Source of the DNA: Microcoleus sp. FACHB-68
Lineage (GTDB): Bacteria > Cyanobacteriota > Cyanobacteriia > Cyanobacteriales > Oscillatoriaceae
Length of the DNA stretch: 64,000 nt
NCBI RefSeq assembly: GCF_014695715.1
Contig: NZ_JACJOT010000013.1
Span: forward strand, 372,001-436,000
Direction of reading: 5' to 3'
Of the stretch, positions 58,302 to 64,000 are shown piece after piece. Made by a program: the position numbers and the translations under genes. Under the pieces are notes generated by a model. That model made no database searches and was not told the DNA's origin. It saw only the letters and a list, made by a program, of their open reading frames with translations. Every line of letters starts with the position of its first letter. Within the stretch, counting starts at the first letter, position 1.

Positions 58302-58420
58302 CGCCGGGGATTTCAATCCCCGGCTAATAGCAAAAGTCCACTAAAGTGGACTACTGATTGATTAAACTTAGCCGGCTTAAGCCGGCTTTAGCTATTAGCC
58401 GGGGAATTGATTCCCTGGCG
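58302..58420. mobile_element. MITE-like palindromic element
   Basis: About 119 bp. The left end (CGCCGGGGATTTCAATCCCC, then GGCTAATAGC) and the right end are imperfect inverted copies, the latter reading GCTATTAGCCGGGGAATTGA, then TTCCCTGGCG. Between them lie two further hairpins: GTCCAC-TAAA-GTGGAC and AGCCGGC-TTAA-GCCGGCT-like. It encodes nothing and sits after lysS. Confidence 0.7.
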
Positions 58421-58484
58421 GTTTTAGGGACTACAGATGAACTCAAAGCAGCCGGCTAAACCGATAAAACAGTGAATTCCTTTG

Positions 58485-60716
58485 CTACGGCATCTCAATC
58501 GGAATTAAGGAATTCTCCGGCACGTAATCACGGAATTGACCGGCATCGGAAAGCATCAACACCAATCGCAGTGACCAATCTGGATTCATTGGCAAATCGG
58601 CCCACGGAATCGCGATTTCCAAACACTTATCTAAAGCCACCTGAGCACGACCGGCACGGGGATGCCACTGATGATGCTCACCGGCTTCCTGAAACCAAGA
58701 GGTTTGCGTCACCAAATTAATCCCTAAATGGTGGTGAAAGCTATAATTCACCGGCGCTTCATCCGGGAGACTTGCCAGAGGCGCACGGCTGTTGTGCATC
58801 GTCCGATCCGGATAGTACCACAGCAAATTTAGCTCTGATGGGCAATCCTTGCCCGGTTGCGTGCCACTTTTGAAATCTAGCCGCAGATAGAAATTCAAGT
58901 GATCCACCCCATACCAAAGCCGCTGAACCGCTGAACTGCGGTGCATCGTTCCCCGTGCGCCACCAATATCGAGCCGGCCTGCCTTATCCCAGTCTTGCTC
59001 ATCCCCCACCCCATCGATAACGGGATGAATAAAGCTTTGTGGCAGGTGATCCCCCTGATTTTCGTGGATCTCCACCGCATGCATCAACTCAGTGGGAACC
59101 GGCTCATTCAGCGCTTGATAAATCGCCGCTAAATGTTCGCGGAATAGCTGGTCAAAAATCGCATCTTGGTTCGAGGAATGGCCTTCACCAAACCACCAGA
59201 ACCAGTCAGAACCCTCCGCCGCATATAGCGCTTCCCACGCTTCCGGATTGTTTTCTTCGGTCGCCTCTGGATGATTGGCGAGTACCTGCCGCGCGTGTGT
59301 GAGCAAATCCCAAGCCCGATTTTTTGCGGGATCACCGATCCACGTTGTAAAGCTGCCATCCACCCAGGAACCGCTGTGCAGACGATCTGCCGGCAGTTTT
59401 TCCGTCGGGGGGAACTGCTCGATAAACTCGGAAACCGTCACCAGTTTTAGATCCGGTGCGTCGCTTAGGGTTTGATAAAGCTGTTCTAAGAAGGGTTTGC
59501 CATCCTGTTGATAGAATTCCCAGCAATTTTCCCCATCTAAGGCAATTGTCACCAACCAAGGTTGTTCTAAAGCTGTGCCATCACCCGGTTGCCGGTATTT
59601 TAGGGTTCGTGAAATTGCTTCCAAATGGCCAACCAAATCGGCAGCGGCCTGTTTTGGTTCCATCGCGCTATAAGTAAAGCCGATTAAATCTGAAAGCCGG
59701 TGATCTCTAAATACAATTGCCAGATCCCCGTGAGGCGTTTCTAAGCGATAAGGCCGGTAAAGTAACTCCGGTTCGCAAACATTCCCCACACCATCCCGGT
59801 GGAAAAAGGTCTTGAGTGTACAACCGAGCACCGCTTCATCCGAGCAAATCCAGTTAAACCCTTGCTTGGCAATATAGGGCAAAATTTGCGGACTGACAGA
59901 CTGCTCTGAGGGCCATAATCCGCGCGGCGCTTGACCGAAGCGGTCGGTATACATATCCCAAGCTTTCTGCAAGTGCCGGGGAATATCTTCTTCCCACTGG
60001 AAACGATGTTGCGGTAAGGTCATGTGCGGCACTGCCACCCGACCGGCATCTGTATCTGCTAGTAAGGGTAAAATCGGGTGGGTGTAGGGCGTTGTTGTTA
60101 CCTCCAACTGACCGGCTTGTTGCATCTGCCGGTGTTGCGGGACGATGCGGCGGAGAATGTCTCGCTGTTTGGAATAAATTCGTTGCCGGTCACTTAAGGT
60201 AAAGTTCTTCCCTTGCTCTAACCACTGCGCGATTTCTGGGTCATCCCAAAACAGGGGATCAATCCAAGCTAAGTTATGCCAAGCAAGTAAGTCGCTGTAA
60301 TCTTGCCCGTTCCAATTTTCCAAGCACCACGGCCATCCCTTGTCTTGTCGTTGATGGTACAGTTCGGCGTAGCGGGGGTGGGGATCAATTAAGGTGTGGT
60401 GATTGGCGTCAAAGAAATGCTCAATGATGAAATGCTTTTGTTCGGTGTTGAGCTGTTCCGTTGGCGTTAGCGCTGCTGTCAGGTAAGGGTCGAGTGCAGT
60501 GCCGTCGATGTAATCCTCTAACTGCAAAATCAATGAGGGAACTAGGTTCACCGTTTGATGCAGTTTGGGATAGCGCTCTAGCAATAATACGAGATCCAGG
60601 TAATCTTTTGTACCGTGCAGCCGTACCCAAGGCAGCCGGTATTGACCGTTGCTGCGATTTTTGTACAGCGGCTGATGTTGATGCCAGATAAACGCAACGT
60701 AGAGGGGATGGGGCAT
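58485..60716 (-). CDS. Glycoside hydrolase family 57 enzyme (amylopullulanase/alpha-amylase-like)
   Basis: A 743-residue protein. YVAFIWHQHQPLYKN at the start is GH57 conserved region 1. RGLWPSEQSVSP gives the catalytic nucleophile Glu271, and ALDGENCWEFY gives the acid/base Asp394. The C-terminal ~200 residues are a beta-rich accessory domain (FYLRLDFKSG, LNLLWYYPDR). There is no signal peptide, so it acts in the cytoplasm, probably on glycogen or maltodextrins by a retaining mechanism. The family also includes branching enzymes, so specificity is not certain. It is downstream of nfu on the same strand but separated by a terminator-like hairpin. Confidence 0.92.
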   Translation of the reverse strand: MPHPLYVAFIWHQHQPLYKNRSNGQYRLPWVRLHGTKDYLDLVLLLERYPKLHQTVNLVPSLILQLEDYIDGTALDPYLTAALTPTEQLNTEQKHFIIEHFFDANHHTLIDPHPRYAELYHQRQDKGWPWCLENWNGQDYSDLLAWHNLAWIDPLFWDDPEIAQWLEQGKNFTLSDRQRIYSKQRDILRRIVPQHRQMQQAGQLEVTTTPYTHPILPLLADTDAGRVAVPHMTLPQHRFQWEEDIPRHLQKAWDMYTDRFGQAPRGLWPSEQSVSPQILPYIAKQGFNWICSDEAVLGCTLKTFFHRDGVGNVCEPELLYRPYRLETPHGDLAIVFRDHRLSDLIGFTYSAMEPKQAAADLVGHLEAISRTLKYRQPGDGTALEQPWLVTIALDGENCWEFYQQDGKPFLEQLYQTLSDAPDLKLVTVSEFIEQFPPTEKLPADRLHSGSWVDGSFTTWIGDPAKNRAWDLLTHARQVLANHPEATEENNPEAWEALYAAEGSDWFWWFGEGHSSNQDAIFDQLFREHLAAIYQALNEPVPTELMHAVEIHENQGDHLPQSFIHPVIDGVGDEQDWDKAGRLDIGGARGTMHRSSAVQRLWYGVDHLNFYLRLDFKSGTQPGKDCPSELNLLWYYPDRTMHNSRAPLASLPDEAPVNYSFHHHLGINLVTQTSWFQEAGEHHQWHPRAGRAQVALDKCLEIAIPWADLPMNPDWSLRLVLMLSDAGQFRDYVPENSLIPIEMP

Positions 60717-60735
60717 AGGTTTCAGCTTAAAAACA

Positions 60736-60765
60736 AACAGGGAAAAGCTTTTACCTCTCCCTGTT
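60736..60765 (-). terminator. Terminator after nfu
   Basis: AACAGGGA (60736-60743) pairs with TCCCTGTT (60758-60765) over 14 nt. On the minus strand the hairpin is followed by a TGTTTTT-type run, about 85 nt after the nfu stop and just before the GH57 leader. Confidence 0.7.
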
Positions 60766-60849
60766 CAATGTATCAGTTTTCAGCTGTCAGTTATCTTTTA
60801 TGGCTTGTCATTTGTCGTTTGCTGTTGACAAATAAGTGATGAGCGATAA

Positions 60850-61089
60850 CTAGATCACTTGCTCGACTTCGGCAATTTCTGGGATCATTTCACGCAATTT
60901 CCGCTCAATGCCCATTCTCAGGGTCATTGTAGAGCTAGGACAGGAACCGCAGGCTCCTTGCAAGCGCAGTTTGACAATCGGGCCGTCTAATTCAACTAGC
61001 TCAACGTTGCCACCATCAGCCATCAGGTAGGGACGCAGTTCATCCAAAACAGTTTCTACGTTGTCTGGGGTTAGTTCCAGTGTGTTCAT
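60850..61089 (-). CDS. NifU-like C-terminal domain protein (Nfu)
   Basis: A 79-residue protein when started at the ATG at 61089; the longer frame adds 32 residues without conserved features. [28 protein letters not shown] is the family opening, and [13 protein letters not shown] holds the Cys-x2-Cys pair that binds an Fe-S cluster in a dimer. Nfu is the main iron-sulfur scaffold/carrier in cyanobacteria and supplies photosystem I clusters. It lies downstream of the DUF3386 gene across a strong hairpin. Confidence 0.93.
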   Translation of the reverse strand: MNTLELTPDNVETVLDELRPYLMADGGNVELVELDGPIVKLRLQGACGSCPSSTMTLRMGIERKLREMIPEIAEVEQVI

Positions 61090-61162
61090 GGTGTCCTCGG
61101 AAAATCTTGCTCTATTGGTCATTTTACCTTTGTTCTCCCAACGTGGGCGTAGGAAGAGTAGG

Positions 61163-61208
61163 GGGGGAAGCAAAAGCGACGGCAACTATCTGCGCTTTTG
61201 CTTCCCCC
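61163..61208 (-). terminator. 16-bp perfect hairpin between DUF3386 gene and nfu
   Basis: Bases 61163-61178 are the exact reverse complement of 61193-61208 with a 14-nt loop. It begins 15 nt after the stop of the DUF3386 gene. The stem is GC-rich at its base; no T tract follows. Confidence 0.7.
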
Positions 61209-61222
61209 TAGGAGGTTTCGGA

Positions 61223-61873
61223 TTAAACGGCTGCCGGTTCGAGCAGTTTTACGTTAGAGAAGTTGAACTCGGTGGTTGTTACTTGGCCATTTTCTTTGGA
61301 ATGAATCACCTGACGGGTCATTACATAGTAATTGCCAATTTTCTCGTAGCTGTCTTCAAATTGCAGTTCTTTGATGGTGTCATTGGTCTGCGGATTGCGG
61401 AAAATGGCATCATACCGGCTTGCGGCGTAGCCTTCCCCAGTATCCAAGCTTTCGTGGGTGTCGATGGTAAACGCCATCCGTCCCATGACTCGGCTGACTT
61501 GGCAAATTTCGGTGCCTCGGATCTTGTAATTCGATCCCATCGCGTCACCTTTGACTAAGATTTCGAGTGCGCCGGTGTTGTCAGCTTCGCCGGCACTAAA
61601 GGTGTTTTTTCCGTGAGATTGCTCGAAATTACTGCGTTTGCGGTGGGTGACGATGTCGCGTAGTTGGGTGTAGACGCTTTGTTTCACCTCGTCGTCTTCA
61701 ATGCCGGTGACTTCGACACTCATATCAGGCTTGATGGCGATCTGGCCGTGATAGACTTCATCACCCTGCTTGAGTACGATATCAGCCGTGTAGCCGGGAA
61801 AGTTCCCATCCCAGGTGTAGCGGTTCTCGTAAGCCGCTCGAAATAACTCACGAGCATTCGTTTGCTCGGTCAT
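61223..61873 (-). CDS. DUF3386 family protein
   Basis: A 216-residue soluble protein with strongly alternating beta structure. ARELFRAAYENRYTWDGNFPGYTADI at the start and YYVMTRQVIHSKENGQVTTTEFNFSNVKLL at the end match the cyanobacterial and plant DUF3386 family as I recall. There is no signal peptide or membrane helix. Its function is not established. It stands alone on this strand with a long upstream region. Confidence 0.85.
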   Translation of the reverse strand: MTEQTNARELFRAAYENRYTWDGNFPGYTADIVLKQGDEVYHGQIAIKPDMSVEVTGIEDDEVKQSVYTQLRDIVTHRKRSNFEQSHGKNTFSAGEADNTGALEILVKGDAMGSNYKIRGTEICQVSRVMGRMAFTIDTHESLDTGEGYAASRYDAIFRNPQTNDTIKELQFEDSYEKIGNYYVMTRQVIHSKENGQVTTTEFNFSNVKLLEPAAV

Positions 61874-62539
61874 GGAATCCCTCTGTGTATCAACACTTAC
61901 CAGTTTGACATCTTCCCCGCCCAGGCGTACTGGCTAAGGGTGTGGATTCCCATCCTCGCTGATAGGGTTTCCTGCCTCTATGGTTGCTATTGCGTCTAAA
62001 AAGTCAAGTCATTAATAAGTAACAGTCAAATTTATCTCACCCTCGCCCTATAGGTACTATCGGTGAGGTCAGGAAAAAATCCCCATAAAAATCGTTTAGC
62101 AAAATTGTAGTAAGAGCTTCCTAATCGCGTTTGATTTTTGCCCCTGTTCAAATATAAGTAGCTTTTTTATTGCATGAATATTAGTGTTGACTTTTACACT
62201 TTTTAGATTTACTATATAAAATTTTTTAAAAAATGAAATTTAATTTTCTAGTCACACAAAAATAACAATTACCCTATCAGCGGAATTTTATTCTACCAAA
62301 AGAGTAATATTTACCTTGGGTTTCTGCAACAAATTTTGGTAAATTCACGAAATCGTGTTGCAGCTTTATCGAGGAGTTAATTATACTGGTTTTGATAAGC
62401 TTTTTTTAAGTAACGGAGTCTGGGAGGGATGAAGAAAGCTATAAAGTTGAGTTTGCCGGCTTTTAAGCGGTATGAGCCTACCTCCAACTCAACATCTTAT
62501 AGACTTTGATCCCTGATTAATACTTCTAAAAAAAATAAA
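61874..62539. other. Divergent intergenic region
   Basis: About 665 bases between two divergent genes. The first ~190 bases are GC-rich with small inverted repeats (CTCACC...GGTGAG near 62037-62068). The rest is very AT-rich and should hold promoters for both genes. No coding frame is seen. Confidence 0.5.
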
Positions 62540-64000
62540 ATGTTGGAATTATTCAAAAATCTTTTCGCTTGGGAACCATTTCTACCTCACGGACATTGCT
62601 TCCTCTGGAAGCCTGGGTTAGTGGGGCTTCATATTGTTTCCGACTCGATTATCGCCCTAGCCTATTATTCAATTCCCATCACGCTGCTCTATTTTGTTCG
62701 TAAGCGACAAGACTTACCCTACTCCTGGATGCTTCTGCTATTTAGCACCTTCATCCTCGCTTGTGGCACCACTCACCTGATGGAGATTTGGACGCTTTGG
62801 CATCCCACCTATTGGCTGAGTGGATGCCTCAAAGCCATCACCGCGTTTGTTTCTTTATTAACGGCTGTTGAGATGCTGCTATTAGTGCCTAAGGCACTTG
62901 CGCTTCCTAATCCTGTACAGATGGAAGCAACAAACGAAGAACTAGAGCATGAAATTGGCGAACGCAAGTTAGCAGAAGCAGCTCTAAAACAGGCTCGCAG
63001 CGAGTTAGAAGTTAGGGTAAAAGAACGCACGGCTCAACTCGCAAAAGCTAATCAGGAGTTGCGGCATGAAATTAGTGATCGCAAACAAGCACAATCTGCA
63101 TTGCAAGCCTCAGAAGCCAGACTGAAAGAAGTGCTTGACAACACCGGCGCTTTCATTTCCTCTGGACGTATCCATCCTGACAAACTTTGGGAATATGACT
63201 ACTATTCCCCTAATGGAGAGGAAATTTTTGGCTATAAGGGAGAAGAGTTTGCTGCCGATCCAAGTCTGTGGTTTTGTCGAATTCATGCCGAAGATATTGA
63301 GACGATCATTCTGCCGATTATGGAAGATTTGTATGCTGGATGCCAAATAAATATAGAGTATAGATTTCGTCATAAAAATGGCAGTTGGCGCTGGTTATAT
63401 AACAATTTGGTTGCGAAAAAATACGAATCTGAGGATTTCTGGTTTCTCACCGGCATCGTTATTGACATCACCAACCGCAAACAAGCAGAAACAGCATTGC
63501 AGGAAAGCGAACAGCGCTTTGCAGCTTTGGCAGAAGCCGCGCCTGTCGGTATTTTCCGCACCGATGCTCAAGGCAATTGCGTGTACGGCAACGAACGCTG
63601 TTTTGAAATGATCGGACTTTGCCTAGAGGAATCGATAGGAGCCGGCTGGACGACAACTATACATCCGGATGATCGGGATTGCACGATTGCCGCTTGGTTG
63701 AGTTTTGTACAACAGGGCATTCCCTATCACTGCGAACACCGCTTTCAGCGACCCGATGGTAGCGTTATCTGGGTGTTAGGACAGGCGATTGCTGAAAAAG
63801 ATGCCGAGGGAAATATCATCGGTTACATCGGCACTATTACCGATATTACAGAGCGCAAACAAGCCGAACAACTTTTAAAAGATTACAATCAAGTTCTCGA
63901 ATTTCAGGTGCAAGAACGCACGGCTGAACTTAGCCGAATGAATACTTATTTAGAGCAGAAAATTGAAGAACGCAAGCAAATAGAAGCGCAATTACGACGC
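62540..64000 (+). CDS. Ethylene-receptor-type sensor kinase, N-terminal part (runs off window)
   Basis: The frame is open from the ATG at 62540 to the window end (487 codons, no stop). Three N-terminal membrane helices match the ethylene-binding domain: Asp35 in HIVSDSIIALAYYSIP, and Cys75 and His79 in ACGTTHLMEIW. These are the equivalents of plant ETR1 Asp25, Cys65 and His69, the last two binding copper. A coiled coil (ERTAQLAKANQELR) and two PAS/PAC modules follow ([25 protein letters not shown]), then another coiled coil. A kinase core presumably lies beyond the window. Synechocystis slr1212 has this N-terminal layout. Confidence 0.9.
   Translation, partial: MLELFKNLFAWEPFLPHGHCFLWKPGLVGLHIVSDSIIALAYYSIPITLLYFVRKRQDLPYSWMLLLFSTFILACGTTHLMEIWTLWHPTYWLSGCLKAITAFVSLLTAVEMLLLVPKALALPNPVQMEATNEELEHEIGERKLAEAALKQARSELEVRVKERTAQLAKANQELRHEISDRKQAQSALQASEARLKEVLDNTGAFISSGRIHPDKLWEYDYYSPNGEEIFGYKGEEFAADPSLWFCRIHAEDIETIILPIMEDLYAGCQINIEYRFRHKNGSWRWLYNNLVAKKYESEDFWFLTGIVIDITNRKQAETALQESEQRFAALAEAAPVGIFRTDAQGNCVYGNERCFEMIGLCLEESIGAGWTTTIHPDDRDCTIAAWLSFVQQGIPYHCEHRFQRPDGSVIWVLGQAIAEKDAEGNIIGYIGTITDITERKQAEQLLKDYNQVLEFQVQERTAELSRMNTYLEQKIEERKQIEAQLRR

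Noticed and set aside
61874-62100. Possible remnant of an IS200/IS605-type element upstream of the DUF3386 gene
   Set aside because: Some hairpin-like GC-rich sequence is present, but no transposase fragment or convincing left and right ends were found.

Overview
The window looks like chromosome of a filamentous, Microcoleus/Oscillatoria-type cyanobacterium. Evidence is a psbZ gene, cyanobacteria-restricted families (DUF760, DUF3386, DUF4359, a Ser/Thr kinase fused to a GUN4 domain), very large multi-PAS/GAF sensor kinases, a DHH-CBS-tRNA nucleotidyltransferase and an ethylene-receptor-type kinase. GCCGGC hexamers are scattered everywhere, while the classic cyanobacterial HIP1 octamer GCGATCGC is rare. 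No phage, complete transposon, CRISPR array or rRNA is visible.

Bases 1-20.7 kb form a surface-glycan (exopolysaccharide-like) region: a truncated GT2 glycosyltransferase, a 2-oxoglutarate/Fe(II) oxygenase, a polytopic O-antigen-ligase-like protein, a second GT2, a 1715-residue acyl-AMP ligase-KR-carrier-thioesterase megasynthase on the opposite strand, a GT4, a membrane-anchored glycoside-hydrolase-like protein with a C-terminal Fn3-like domain, a third GT2, a two-enzyme fusion (Gfo/Idh/MocA oxidoreductase plus extended SDR epimerase), and two more GT4-type enzymes. Together they could make, modify and possibly acylate a polysaccharide. The megasynthase is the most unusual member: it has polyketide-type reduction and release domains but no ketosynthase or condensation domain.

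Bases 20.8-36.5 kb are mostly housekeeping and regulation: a PAS-GAF histidine kinase, an HtrA/Deg protease, DUF760, ScpB, an ABC ATPase, an FGGY sugar kinase, a UvrD/PcrA helicase, tRNA-His, DUF4359, the kinase-GUN4 fusion, a manganese catalase and a CbiX-type chelatase. Bases 37.1-43.5 kb hold three methyl-accepting chemotaxis proteins and an orphan periplasmic-binding lipoprotein. A GC-rich, foldable segment lies in the leader of the first chemoreceptor.

Bases 43.5-64 kb carry the DHH-CBS-CCA protein (interrupted by an in-frame heptamer repeat), psbZ-ribH, tRNA-Gly, a small membrane protein followed by a ProA homologue that lacks the catalytic cysteine, an RTX-type repeat protein, a 1527-residue sensor kinase followed after 20 nt by an orphan Csx3/Crn3-like ring nuclease, lysS, a MITE-like palindromic element, a GH57 glucan-active enzyme, an Nfu protein, DUF3386, and the N-terminal part of an ethylene-binding-domain kinase that runs off the window.
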